A stretch of 64,000 nucleotides of DNA from Hexactinellida sp. DTS-2022. Lineage: Eukaryota > Porifera > Hexactinellida. The notes beneath the pieces are model-generated. The model was not told where the DNA came from, ran no database searches, and saw only the letters and a program-made list of their open reading frames with translations. The stretch spans positions 15,304,501 through 15,368,500 of the forward strand of contig JAPNXP010000001.1 in assembly GCA_028753945.1 (NCBI GenBank). The letters are read 5' to 3'. Positions 44,859 through 58,843 of this stretch are shown piece after piece; position 1 is the first letter of the stretch; each line of letters starts with the position of its first letter. The translations under genes and the position numbers were made by a program.

Positions 44859-47800
44859 ACTGAAACTGAAGTGTGAGTAAACAAAGAAATTTCAACCCCC
44901 ATTTATGGCAGAAATAAAACTCTTTGTTGAAAGTTTTCTTCTCCCATCAGACGCAGAATTTTATGGTGAATCCAAATGTGAAATAAAATTTTGGGGTTTA
45001 TTAAAACATATTTTGAGCTATGGGCCAGACAAATTTTGAAAGGTGTCAAAGATTTGTCAAAAATTGGGTAATCAAAAATCGTAACCCCAGGTGCAAATTA
45101 GACGGTCCCTCCGCAACTACATGCCAAGTTTCTGCCTCAATGTATACAGGTGTGGCCAAGGCACCTGCTACGGAGAAATAAAAATAAAAAAAATAAAAAA
45201 AAATCCAAAATTTCAGCCTGTGCCGACGCATGTTCCTTTGGTGGCACTATATTTTGTTGTTGGTTAATTGATAGTGCCTCCAAAGGAACATGCTGTCGGC
45301 ACAGGCTGCAATTTTGATTTTTTTTTCGCCATGTCATCATCACAATGAAGGTGTTAAATTATTTCAAAAAGGTGTTTCAGAAGGCTTCGACCCTTAGAGT
45401 GGTGGAAGTTTCGTTTTTGCTCACTTAATTTCTGAGTTATTCAAGTTTTCAGTCAATGAAATAGGTGATGAGTTCATATTTTTATGTGCGTGTTGGGTAA
45501 TCCCCCAAAACCAACCGACCAATTTGAATTATATAATTCATAAAATTGTGAAAAAGCATTTTTTTAACGATGTCATCAACACCTCAAGGTGTCAAGACCC
45601 ATCAATAGAGGTGTTACGTGGCATAAGGATCAATTGATAAATTGGAAGTTTGTTTCTATCTTGTTTAATCTCTGAGATTAATGCTATTTATCAAATCAGT
45701 ATAAATAATTATTTATTTATTAATAATTTAACACCTTTATTATGTAAAGCAAAATAAATGAAATTCAATTATTTGCAATTATTATTAATTTAAATTTACT
45801 TTCACTATCATATTTGAATTCAGCGCAATCGATAACCCCAATAATCTAATTGGAACCGTCTCTATAAGTTAAACACAGAGCGAATTAATTAGAATTAAAT
45901 ATGTCATGTATCCATTGTGCAAGAATATTCTAAGAAGAAATAAATATAATCACATAATCTGTCGTTGTTATGAAATATATAATCTTAATTTTCAATTGGA
46001 AAATAGAAGCCTACTCGATCTCACAAGTTGAATCAATATAGTTATAGCAAGTTGAAACAATAGTGAAAGAGATAACAAGTTAAATCAATATAATTATTAC
46101 AAGTTGAAACAATGGAAATTGATTTAACAGTTTTACTGAATCTGAAGTGTGAGGAAACACAGGAGATTGGCACCCCAATTATGGCACAAACCTAGGCTAA
46201 GTTGAACATTTGTGAATTGCCAAAAGGTGTAGAATTTAATTATCTATCCGTACATGTAAATTTTATCAAGCTCAATATTAATTATTTCATGTTATGAGAA
46301 ATAATTAGCTTAAATAGGTGTTGAAATCATTTGATAAAAAATCGTAACCCCAGGTGCAAATTAGACGGTCCCTCCGCAACTACATGCCAAATTTCAGCCC
46401 TCAATATATACAGGTGTGGCCAGGGCACCGGCTACGGAGAGAAAAATCCAAAATTGCAGCTGTGCCGACGCATGTTCCTTTGGTGGCACTATATTTTGGT
46501 GTTGGTTTTTTGATAGTGCCTCCAAAGGGACATGCTGTCGGCACAGCTGCAATTTTGGATTTTTTTCGCCATGTTATCATCACTATGAAGGTGTTAAATT
46601 ATTTCAGAAAGGTGATTCAGAAGGCAACGACCCTTAGAGTCTTGGAAGTTTCCATTTTGCTCACTTCGTTTCAAAGATATTCAAGTTTCAGTAGAATATA
46701 ATAAGTGATGAGTCAGCATTTTTTACTTGAGTGTTGGGTCATCACCCAACACCAACTAACCCATTTTAAATGTCGAATTAAAAAAATTGTAAAGATACAT
46801 TTTTTTGACGATGTCATCATCAATCACCTCAAGGTGTCAAGACCCACTTGTGTAGGTTGTACGTGGCATAAGGACCAATTGATAAATTGAAAGTTTGTTT
46901 ATATCTTGTATCATCTCTGAGATTAATGAAATTTAGCTAATTAGCATAAAAATTTAATTAATGTATTAATTATTTAACACCATTATTATATACAGCAAAA
47001 TAAATTAAGTTCAATTATTTGCAATTATTATTAATTTAAATTGAATTTCACTATAATGTTTGAATTCCACGCACTCGATAAACCCAATAATCCAATTGGA
47101 ACCGTCTATAAGTTAAATACAAAAGGAATTAATTATAATTAATTACGTCAGTACATTAATTGTGCAAGAATATTCTCGCCGAAATAAATATATTCACTTA
47201 ATCTGTCGTTGTTGTGGAATGTAAAATCTTAACGGTTCTATCATAAACCATCTTTAGTTTAATGCCATTCATTCATTACTTATTGATAATAAATTATATT
47301 ATTAGTTATTTATTTTAGCAATGTTATCCACGGTTAAGTTGAATTAAGTCAACAAATTCCTTATATTATAATATTTTATTTAATCCATTGTATAGTAATA
47401 CTAGAATTAAATAGAAGCCAGCTGGAATTTATAAGTTGAATCAATATAATTATCGCAAGTTGAATCACTAGAGTAGGATTTAACAAGTTAAATCAATATA
47501 ATTATTACAAGTTGAAACAATGGAATTAGATTTCACAGTTTTACTGAAATTGAAGTGTGAGTAAACAAAGAAATTTCAAACCACATTTGTGGCAGAAATA
47601 AAAATCTTTATTAAAAGTTCTCTTCTCCCATCAGACGCAGAATTTTATGGTGAATCCAAATGTGAAATAAAATTTGGGGGTTTAGTAAAACATATTTTGA
47701 GTTATGGACCAGACAAATTTTGAAAGGTGTTAAAGATGTGTCAAAAGTTTGTTAATCAAAAATCGTAACCCCAGGTGCAAATTAGACGGTCCCATCGCAC

Positions 47801-49313
47801 CTACATGCCAAGTTTCAGCCCATCAACTATAAAGCTCAGGCCAGGGCACCGTCTACGGAGAAAAAAAAAAAAAAAAAATCCAAAATTGCAGCTGTGCCGA
47901 CGCATGTTCCTTTGGTGGCACTATATTTTGGTGTTGGTTTTTTGATAGTGCCTCCAAAGGGACATGCTGTCGGCACAGCTGCAATTTTGGATTTTTTTCG
48001 CCATGTCATCATCACTATGAAGGTGTTAAATTATTTCAGAAAGGTGATTCAGAAGGCAACGACCCTTAGAGTCTTGGAAGTTTCCATTTTGCTCACTTCG
48101 TTTCAAAGATATTCAAGTTTAGTAGAATATAATAAGTGATGAGTCAGCATTTTTTATGTGAGTGTTGGGTCATCACCCAACACCAACTAACCCATTTTAA
48201 ATGTCGAATTAAAAAAATTGTAAAAATACATTTTTTTAACGATGTCATCATCATCTCAAGGTGTCAAGACCCACTTGTATAGGTGGTGCCTGGCATAAGG
48301 ACCAATTGATAAATTGAAAGTTTGTTTATATCTTGTATCATCTCTGAGATTAATGAAATTTAGCTAATTAGCATAAAAATTTAATTAATGTATTAATTAT
48401 TTAACACCATTATTATATACAGCAAAATAAATTAAGTTCAATTATTTGCAATGATTATTAATTTAAATTGAATTTCACTATAATGTTTGAATTCCACGCA
48501 CTCGATAACCCCTATAATCCAATTGGAACCGTCTATAAGTTAAATACAAAAGGAATTAATTATAATTAATTACGTCAGTACATTAATTGTGCAAGAATAT
48601 TCTCGCCGAAATAAATATATTCACTTAATCTGTCGTTGTTGTGGAATGTAAAATCTTAACGGTTCTATCATAAACCATCTTGAGTTTAAAGCCATTCATT
48701 CATTATGTATTGATGATAAATTATATTATTAGTTATTTATTTTAGCAATGTTATCCACGGTTAAGTTGAATTAAGTCAACAAATTCCTTATATTATAATA
48801 TTTTATTTAATCCATTGTATAGTAATACTACAATAAATAGAAGCCAGCTGGAATTCACAAGTTAAATCAATATAATTGTAGCAAGTTGAAACAATAGTGT
48901 AAGATTTAACAACTTAAATCAATATAAATATTACAAGTTGAAACAATGGAATTAGATTTCACAGTTTTACTGAAATTGAAGTGTGAGTAAACAAAGAAAT
49001 TTCAAACCACATTTGTGGCAGAAATAAAACTCTTTATTAAAAGTTTTCTTCTCCCATCAGACGCAAAATTTTATGGTGAATCCAAATATGAAATAAAATT
49101 TGGGGGTTTAGTAAACATTTTTCTAGCTATGGACCAGACAAATTTTGAAAGGTGTTAAAGATGTGTCAAAAATTTGTTAATAAAAAATCGTAACCCCAGG
49201 TGCAAATTAGACGGTCCATACGCACCTACATGCCAAGTTTCAGCCCATCAACTATAAAGCTCAGGCCAGGGCACCGTCTACGGAGAAAAAATAAAAATAA
49301 TAATAATATAAAT

Positions 49314-49566
49314 AAAGGCAGTGATTCCAATACTGGGCCACTATACTATAGTATAGTCGGCACAGTAATAATAATAAAAATAATAAAGGCAGTGATTCCA
49401 ATACTGGGCCACTATACTATAGTATAGTCGGCACAGTAATAATAAAAATAAAGGCAGTGATTCCAATACTGGGCCACTATACTATAGTATAGTCGGCACA
49501 GTAATAAAAATAAAGGCAGTGATTCCAATACTGGGCCACTATACTATAGTATAGTCGGCACAGTAA
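49314..49566. repeat. 60-bp minisatellite, 4 copies
   Basis: Four units between the CTACGGAGAAA box and the hairpin at 49569. Linkers are AATAATAAAAATA variants. Confidence 0.9.
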
Positions 49567-49568
49567 AA

Positions 49569-49685
49569 ATACAAAATTGCAGCCTTTGCCGACGCATGAT
49601 CCTTTGGTGGCACTATATTTTGTTGGTTGTTTATTGATAGTGCCTCCAAAGGAACATGCTGTCGGCGCAGACTGCAATTTTGTAT
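49569..49685 (+). repeat. Hairpin copy with matched outer change in both arms
   Basis: Left arm begins ATACAAAATT and right arm ends AATTTTGTAT, against consensus ATCC / GGAT. Further in, the right arm (GCGCAGACTGC) and left arm (GCAGCCTTTGC) differ, so only the outer part is matched. Duplicated at 58846-58962. Confidence 0.85.
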
Positions 49686-51856
49686 TTTTTTTCGCCAAGT
49701 CATCAACGCCCAAGGTGTGAAGAACCATTTGTTAATTGGTCGGTGTCACAAGGAACGATTGTTGTATTTGAAGTTTGTTTCTATCATAAACCATCTAGAG
49801 TTTACTGCCATTCATTTATTTTGTATATTGATAATAAATTATATTATTAGTTATTTATTTTAGCAATGTTATCCACGGTGAGTTGAGTTTAGTCAACAAT
49901 TTCCTTATATTATTATATTATATTTAATCCATTGTATAGTAATACTAGAATTAAATAGAAGCCAGCTGGAATTTATAAGTTAAATCAATATAATTATCGG
50001 AAGTTGAATCACTAGAGTAGGATTTAACAAGTTAAATCAATATAATTATTACAAGTTGAAACAATAGAATTAGATTTAACACTTTACTGAAATTGAAGTG
50101 TGAGTAAACAAAGAAATTTCAACCCCCATTTATGGAAGAAATTGACCCCTTTATTGGAAAATTTATTCTCCCATCAGACGCAGAATTTTATGGCGAATCC
50201 AAATATGAAATATAATTTTGGGGTTTAGTAAAACATATTTTGAGTTATGGACCAGACAAATTTTTAAAGGTGTTAAAGATGTGTCAAAAATTTGTTAACG
50301 AAAAATCGTAACCCCAGGTGCAAATTAGACGGTCCAATCGCACCTACATGCCAAGTTTAAGCCCATCAACAATTAAGCTCTGGCCAGGGCACCGTCTACG
50401 GAGAAAATGAAATAATAAAAAAAATCCAAAATTGCAGCCTGTGCCGACGCATGTTCCTTTGGTGGCACTATATTTTGGTGGTGGTTTATTGATAGTGCCT
50501 CCATAGGAACATGCTGTCGGCGCAGGCTGCAATTTTGGATTTTTTTTCCGCCATGTCATCATCACTATGAAGGTGTTAAATTATTTCAGAAAGGTGTTTC
50601 AGAAGGCAATGACCCTTAGAGTCGTGGAAGTTTCCATTTTGCTCACTTCTTTTCAAAGATATTCAAGTTTCAGTAGAATATAATAAGTGCTGAGTCAGCA
50701 TTTTTTATGTGAGTGTTGGATCATCACCCAGTCCAACTAACTCATTTTAAATGTCGAATTAAAAAACTTGTAAAAATACATTTTTTTAACGATGTCATCA
50801 TCACCTCAAGGTGTCAAGACCCACTTATATAGGTGGTACCTGGCATAAGGACCAATTGATAAATTGAAAGTTTGTTTATATCTTGTATCATCTCTGAGAT
50901 TAATGAAATTTAGCTAATTAGCATAAAAATTTAATTAATGTATTAATTATTTAACACCATTATTATATACAGCAAAATAAATTAAGTTCAATTATTTGCA
51001 ATTATTATTAATTTAAATTGAATTTCACTATAATGTTTGAATTCCACGCACTCGATAACCCCAATAATCCAATTGGAACCGTCTATAAGTTAAATACAAA
51101 AGGAATTAATTATAATTAATTACGTCAGTACATTAATTGTGCAAGAATATTCTCGCCGAAATAAATATATTCACTTAATCTGTCGTTGTTGTGGAATGTA
51201 AAATCTTAACGGTTCTATCATAAACCATCTTGAGTTTAAAGCCATTCATTCATTATGTTTTGATGATAAATTATATTATTAGTTATTTATTTATGCAATG
51301 TTATCCACGGTTAAGTTGAATTAAGTCAACAAATTCCTTATATTATAATATTTTATTTAATCCATTGTATAGTAATACTACAATAAATAGAAGCCAGCTG
51401 GAATTTATAAGTTAAATCAATATAATTATCGCAAGTTGAATCACTAGAGTAGGATTTAACAAGTTAAATCAATATAATTATTACAAGTTGAAACAATGGA
51501 ATTAGATTTCACAGTTTTACTGAAATTGAAGTGTGAGTAAACAAAGAAATTTCAACCCCCATTTATGGCAGAAATTGACCCCTTTATTGAAATATTTTTT
51601 CTCCCATCAGACGCAGAATTTTATGGCGAATCCAAATGTGAAATGAAATTTGGGGGTTTAGTAAAACAATTTTCAAGTTATGGACCAGACAAATTTTGAA
51701 AGGTGTTAAAGATGTGTCAAAAATTTGTTAATCAAAAATCGTAACCCCAGGTGCAAATTAGACGGTCCCTCCGTAACTACATGCCAAGTTTCAGCCCTCA
51801 ATGTATACAGGTGTGGCCAGGGCACCTGCTACGGAGAAATAAAAATAATAATAAAA

Positions 51857-51973
51857 ATCCAAAATTGCAGCCTGTGCCGACGCATGTTCCTTTGGTGGCA
51901 CTATATTTTGTTGGTGGTTTATTGATAGTGCCTCCAAAGGAGCATGCTGTCGGCACAGGCTGCAATTTTGGAT
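51857..51973 (+). repeat. Representative hairpin: 48/49-bp arms, 20-nt loop
   Basis: Left arm 48 bp (ATCCAAAATTGCAGCCTGTG, CCGACGCATGTTCC, TTTGGTGGCACTAT), loop 20 nt (ATTTTGTTGGTGGTTTATTG), right arm 49 bp. Two asymmetries give the hairpin a direction and recur in the intact copies compared: an extra T in the right arm (GCTGTCGG versus CCGACGC) and a T-T mismatch (GGTGGC versus GCCTCC). This copy has one further substitution (GGAGCATG for GGAACATG). Outer A and T runs can extend the stem. Confidence 0.9.
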
Positions 51974-53073
51974 TTTTTTTGCCAAGTCATCTTCACTATG
52001 AAGGTGTTAAATTAATTCAGAAAGGTGTTTCAGAAGGCAACGACACTTAGAGTGTTGGAAGTTTCGATTTAGTTCACTTCATTTCAAAGATATTCAAGTT
52101 TGAGTAGAATATAATAGCTGATGACTCTGCATTTTTTATGTGCGTGTTGGGTGACTACCCAAAACCAACCGACCCATTTGAATTATATAATTCCCAAAAT
52201 TGTTAAAACACATTTTTTTACGATGTCATCAACACCTCAAGGTGTCAAGACACATTTGTAGAGATCTTGCGTGGCATAAGAATCAATTGATAAATTGGAA
52301 TTTTGTTTCTATCTCGTATAATCTCTGAGATTTATGATATTTAATTAATTAGTATAAATATTTAATTAATCTATTAATAATTTAACACCAATATTATGTA
52401 CATCAAAATAAATTAAGTTCAATCATTTGCAATAATTCTTAATTTAAATTCAATTTCATTATCATATTTGAATTCAGCGCACTCGATAACCCCAATATTC
52501 TATTTGGAACCGTCTCTATACGTTAAACACAGAGCGAATTAATTAGAATTAAATATGTCATGTATCCATTGTGCAAGAATATTCTAAGCAGAAATAAATA
52601 TAATCAAATAATCTGTCGTTGTTATGGAATGTAGAATCTTAGTTTTCAATTGGAAAATAGAAGCCTACTCGATCTCACAAGTTGAATCAATATAATAATC
52701 ACAAGTTGAAACAATAGAATTAGATTTAACACTTTCAATTAAACTGAAGTGTCAGTAAACAAAGAAATTTCAACCCCCATTTATGGCATGAATTACCAAT
52801 TTTAAAAATTTGCATTTTTTCCCATCAGAAGCAGAATTTTATCGTGAATCCATTAGTTAAATTTTTTTTGGCTTTAATATAACATTTCTTGAGTTATGGT
52901 CCAGACAAATTTTGAAAGGTGTTAAACATGTGTCCAAAATTTGTTAATCAAAAGTCGTAACCCCAGGTGCACATCTGTAACCCATGAGACACCCATCCTA
53001 AAAATTTGGGCTCTTAGTTGATAAAACTCTGTTCTGTGGAGTGGCTACGGATAAATAATAATAATAACTAACC

Positions 53074-53446
53074 AAAGCACTAAGACCAATACTGGGCCAC
53101 TATACTATAGTATAGTCGGCACAGTAATAATAATAAAGGCAGTGATTCCAATACTGGGCCACTATACTATAGTATAGTCGGCACAGTAAAAAAAATAATA
53201 ATAATAATAAAGGCAGTGAGATTAGAACTGGGCCACTATACTATAGTATAGTCGGCACAGTAATAAAGGCAGTGATTCCAATACTGGGCCACTATACTAT
53301 AGTATAGTCGGCACAGTAATAATAAAGGCAGTGATTCCAATACTGGGCCACTATACTATAGTATAGTCGGCACAGTAAAAATAATAAAGGCAGTGATTCC
53401 AATACTGGGCCACTATACTATAGTATAGTCGGCACAGTAATAAAAA
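53074..53446. repeat. 60-bp minisatellite, 6 copies
   Basis: Six palindrome-bearing units; the first and third have variant left halves (AAGACCAATACTGG, GAGATTAGAACTGG). The hairpin at 53449 follows at once. Confidence 0.9.
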
Positions 53447-56400
53447 AAATCCAAAATTGCAGCCTGTGCCGACGCATGTTCCTTTGGTGGCACTATATTT
53501 TGTGGTTGGTTTACTGATAGTGCCTCCAAAGGAACATGCTGTCGCCACAGGCTGCAATTTTGGATTTTTTTGCCAAGTCATCAACGTCCAAGGTGTGAAG
53601 AAGCATTTGTTATTTGGTCCGAGTGACAAGGAACGGTAGATAAATTTGAAGTTTGTTTCTATCATAAACCATCTAGAGTTTAATGCCATTCATTCATTAT
53701 GTATTGATAATAAATTATATTATTAGTTATTTATTTTAGCAATGTTATCCACGGTTGGTTGAGTTGAGTCAACAAATTCCTTATATTATATTATTATATT
53801 TAATCCATTGTATAGTATTACTACAATTAAATAGAAGCCAGCTGGAATTTATAAGTTAAATCAATTTAATTATTGCAAGTTGAAACAATAGTGAAAGATT
53901 TAACAAGTTAAATCAATATAAATATTACAAGTTGAAACAATGGAATTAGATTTCACAGTTTTACAGTAATTGAAGTGTGAGTAAACAAAGAAATTTCAAC
54001 CCCTATTTATGGCAGAAATTAAACCCTTTATTGAAAATTTTCTTCTCCCATCAGACGCAGAATTTTATGGTGAATCCAAATATGAAATAAAATTTTGGGG
54101 TTTATAAAAACATATTTTGAGTTATGGACCAGACAAATTTTGAAAGGTGTTAAAGATGTGTCCAAAATTTGTTAATCAAAGATCGTAACCCCAGGTGCAA
54201 ATTAGACGGTCCCATCGCACCTACATGACAAGTTTCAGCCCATCAACTATAAAGCTCTGTCCAGGGCACCGTCTACGGAGAAAAAAAAAAATCCAAAATT
54301 GCAGCCTGTGCCGACGCATGTTCCTTTGGTGGCACTATATTTTGGTGGTGGTTTATTGATAGTGCCTCCATAGGAACATGCTGTCGGCGCAGGCTGCAAT
54401 TTTGGATTTTTTTTCCGCCATGTCATCATCACTATGAAGGTCTTAAATTATTTCAGTAAGGTGTTTCAGAAGGCAACGATCCTTAGAGTCGTGGAAGTTT
54501 CCATTTTGCCCACTTCGTTTCCAAGATATTCAGGTTTCAGTAGAATATAATAAGTGATGAGTCAGCATTTTTTACTTGAGTGTTGGGTCATCACCCAACA
54601 CCAACTAACCCATTTTAAATGTCGAATTAAAAAAATTGTAAAAATACATTTTTTTAACGATGTCATCATCACCTCAAGGTGTCAAGACCCACTTGTATAG
54701 GTGGTACCTGGCATAAGGACCAATTGATAAATTGAAAGTTTGTTTATATCTTGTATCATCTCTGAGATTAATGAAATTTAGCTAATTAGCATAAAAATTT
54801 AATTAATGTATTAATTATTTAACACCATTATTATATACAGCAAAATAAATTAAGTTCAATTATTTGCAATTATTATTAATTTAAATTGAATTTCACTATA
54901 ATGTTTGAATTCCACGCACTCGATAACCCCAATAATCCAATTGGAACCGTCTATAAGTTAAATACAAAAGGAATTAATTATAATTAATTACGTCAGTACA
55001 TTAATTGTGCAAGAATATTCTCGCCGAAATAAATATATTCACTTAATCTGTCGTTGTTGTGGAATGTAAAATCTTAACGATTCTATCATAAACCATCTTG
55101 AGTTTAAAGCCATTCATTCATTATGTATTGATGATAAATTATATTATTAGTTATTTATTTTAGCAATGTTATCCACGGTTAGGTTGAATTAAGTCAACAA
55201 ATTCCTTATATTATAATATTTTATTTAATCCATTGTATAGTAATACTACAATAAATAGAAGCCAGCTGGAATTCACAAGTTAAATCAATATAATTGTAGC
55301 AAGTTGAAACAATAGTGTAAGATTTAACAACTTAAATCAATATAAATATTACAAGTTGAAACAATGGAATTAGAATTCCCAGTTTTACTGAAATTGAAGT
55401 GTGAGTAAACAAAGAAATTTCAACCCCCATTTATGGCAGAAATAAAACTCTTTATTAAAAGTTTTCTTCTCCCATCAGACGCAAAATTTTATGGTGAATC
55501 CAAATATGAAATAAAATTTGGGGGTTTAGTAAAACAATTTTTGAGTTATGGACCAGACAAAATTTTAAAGGTGTTAAAGATGTGTCAAAAATTTCTTAAT
55601 CAAAAATCGTGACCCCAGGTGCAAATTAGACGGTCCCTCCGCAACTACATGCCAAGTTTCAGCCCATCAACTATAAAGCTCTGGCCAGGGCACCGTCTAC
55701 GGAGAAAACATAATAAAAATAAAATCCAAAATTGCAGCCTGTGCCGACGCATGTTCCTTTGGTGGCACTATATTTTGTTGGTTGTTTATTTATAGTGCCT
55801 CCAAAAGAACATGCTGTCGGCGCAGGCTGCAATTTTGGATTTTTTTTTCGCCATGTCATCATCACTATGAAGGTGTTAAATTATTTCAAAAAGGTGTTAC
55901 AGAAGGCATCGACCCTTAGAGTGGTGGAAGTTTCCATTTAGTTCATATAATTTTAGAGATATTCAAGTTTGAGTAGAATATAATAGCTGATGACTCAGCA
56001 TTTTTTATGTGTGTGTTGGGTCATCTCCCAACATCAACTAACCCATTTTAAATATCGAATTAACAAAATTGTAAAAATACATTTTTTTGACGATGTCATA
56101 ATCACCTCAAGGTGTCAAGACCCACTTGTATAGGTGGTACCTGGCATAAGGACCAATTGATAAATTGAAAGTTTGTTTCTATCTTGTATCATCTCTGAGA
56201 TTAATGAAATTTATCTAATTAGTATAAATATTTAATTTATTTATTTATTATTTAACACCATTATTATATACTTCAAAATAAATTAAGTTCAATTATTTGC
56301 AATTATTATTAATTTAAATTGAATTTCACTATAATGTTTGAATTCCACGCACTCGATAACCCCAATAATCTATTTGGAACCGTCTATAAGTTAAATACAA

Positions 56401-58590
56401 AATGAATTAATTATAATTAATTAAGTCAGTCATTAATTGTGCAAGAATATTCTCGCCGAAATAAATATAATCACTTAATCTGTCGTTGTTGTGGAATGTA
56501 AAATCTTAACGGTTCTATCATAAACCATCTTTAGTTTAATGCCATTCATTCATTATGTATTGATAATAAATTATATTATTAGTTATTTATTTTAGCAATG
56601 TTATCCATGGTTGGTTGAGTTGAGTCAACAAATTCCATATATTATATTATTTAATTTAATCAATTGTATAGTAATACTAAAATTAAATAGAAGCCAGCTG
56701 GAATTTATAAGTTAAATCAATATAATTATCGCAAGTTGAATCACTAGAGTAGGATTTAACAAGTTAAATCAATATAATTATTACAAGTTGAAACAATGGA
56801 ATTAGATTTCACAGTTTTACTGAAATTGAAGTGTGAGTAAACAAAGAAATTTCAAACCACATTTGTGGCAGAAATAAAAATCTTTATTAAAAGTTCTCTT
56901 CTCCCATCAGACGCAGAATTTTATGGTGAATCCAAATGTGAAATAAAATTTGGGGGTTTAGTAAAACATATTTTGAGTTATGGACCAGACAAATTTTGAA
57001 AGGTGTTAAAGATGTGTCAAAAGTTTGTTAATCAAAAATCGTAACCCCAGGTGCAAATTAGACGGTCCCATCGCACCTACATGCCAAGTTTCAGCCCATC
57101 AACTATAAAGCTCAGGCCAGGGCACCGTCTACGGAGAAAAAAAAAAAAAAAAAATCCAAAATTGCAGCTGTGCCGACGCATGTTCCTTTGGTGGCACTAT
57201 ATTTTGGTGTTGGTTTTTTGATAGTGCCTCCAAAGGGACATGCTGTCGGCACAGCTGCAATTTTGGATTTTTTTCGCCATGTCATCATCACTATGAAGGT
57301 GTTAAATTATTTCAGAAAGGTGATTCAGAAGGCAACGACCCTTAGAGTCTTGGAAGTTTCCATTTTGCTCACTTCGTTTCAAAGATATTCAAGTTTAGTA
57401 GAATATAATAAGTGATGAGTCAGCATTTTTTATGTGAGTGTTGGGTCATCACCCAACACCAACTAACCCATTTTAAATGTCGAATTAAAAAAATTGTAAA
57501 AATACATTTTTTTAACGATGTCATCATCATCTCAAGGTGTCAAGACCCACTTGTATAGGTGGTGCCTGGCATAAGGACCAATTGATAAATTGAAAGTTTG
57601 TTTATATCTTGTATCATCTCTGAGATTAATGAAATTTAGCTAATTAGCATAAAAATTTAATTAATGTATTAATTATTTAACACCATTATTATATACAGCA
57701 AAATAAATTAAGTTCAATTATTTGCAATGATTATTAATTTAAATTGAATTTCACTATAATGTTTGAATTCCACGCACTCGATAACCCCTATAATCCAATT
57801 GGAACCGTCTATAAGTTAAATACAAAAGGAATTAATTATAATTAATTACGTCAGTACATTAATTGTGCAAGAATATTCTCGCCGAAATAAATATATTCAC
57901 TTAATCTGTCGTTGTTGTGGAATGTAAAATCTTAACGGTTCTATCATAAACCATCTTGAGTTTAAAGCCATTCATTCATTATGTATTGATGATAAATTAT
58001 ATTATTAGTTATTTATTTTAGCAATGTTATCCACGGTTAAGTTGAATTAAGTCAACAAATTCCTTATATTATAATATTTTATTTAATCCATTGTATAGTA
58101 ATACTACAATAAATAGAAGCCAGCTGGAATTCACAAGTTAAATCAATATAATTGTAGCAAGTTGAAACAATAGTGTAAGATTTAACAACTTAAATCAATA
58201 TAAATATTACAAGTTGAAACAATGGAATTAGATTTCACAGTTTTACTGAAATTGAAGTGTGAGTAAACAAAGAAATTTCAAACCACATTTGTGGCAGAGA
58301 TAAAACTCTTTATTAAAAGTTTTCTTCTCCCATCAGACGCAAAATTTTATGGTGAATCCAAATATGAAATAAAATTTGGGGGTTTAGTAAAACATTTTTC
58401 TAGCTATGGACCAGACAAATTTTGAAAGGTGTTAAAGATGTGTCAAAAATTTGTTAATAAAAAATCGTAACCCCAGGTGCAAATTAGACGGTCCATACGC
58501 ACCTACATGCCAAGTTTCAGCCCATCAACTATAAAGCTCAGGCCAGGGCACCGTCTACGGAGAAAAAATAAAAATAATAATAATATAAAT

Positions 58591-58843
58591 AAAGGCAGTG
58601 ATTCCAATACTGGGCCACTATACTATAGTATAGTCGGCACAGTAATAATAATAAAAATAATAAAGGCAGTGATTCCAATACTGGGCCACTATACTATAGT
58701 ATAGTCGGCACAGTAATAATAAAAATAAAGGCAGTGATTCCAATACTGGGCCACTATACTATAGTATAGTCGGCACAGTAATAAAAATAAAGGCAGTGAT
58801 TCCAATACTGGGCCACTATACTATAGTATAGTCGGCACAGTAA
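58591..58843. repeat. 60-bp minisatellite, 4 copies (duplicate of 49314-49566)
   Basis: Same unit order and linkers as the first copy, in the 7.1-kb duplication. Confidence 0.9.

Larger units (their letters stand above)
47438..54563. repeat. Duplicated segment of about 7.1 kb, copy 1
   Basis: Matches 56714-63840 at an offset of 9276-9277 bases. Differences seen: one base missing near 49112 (GTAAACATT versus GTAAAACATT), and GAAATAAAAC here versus GAGATAAAAC near 58298. It contains five hairpins and two minisatellite arrays. Confidence 0.85.
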
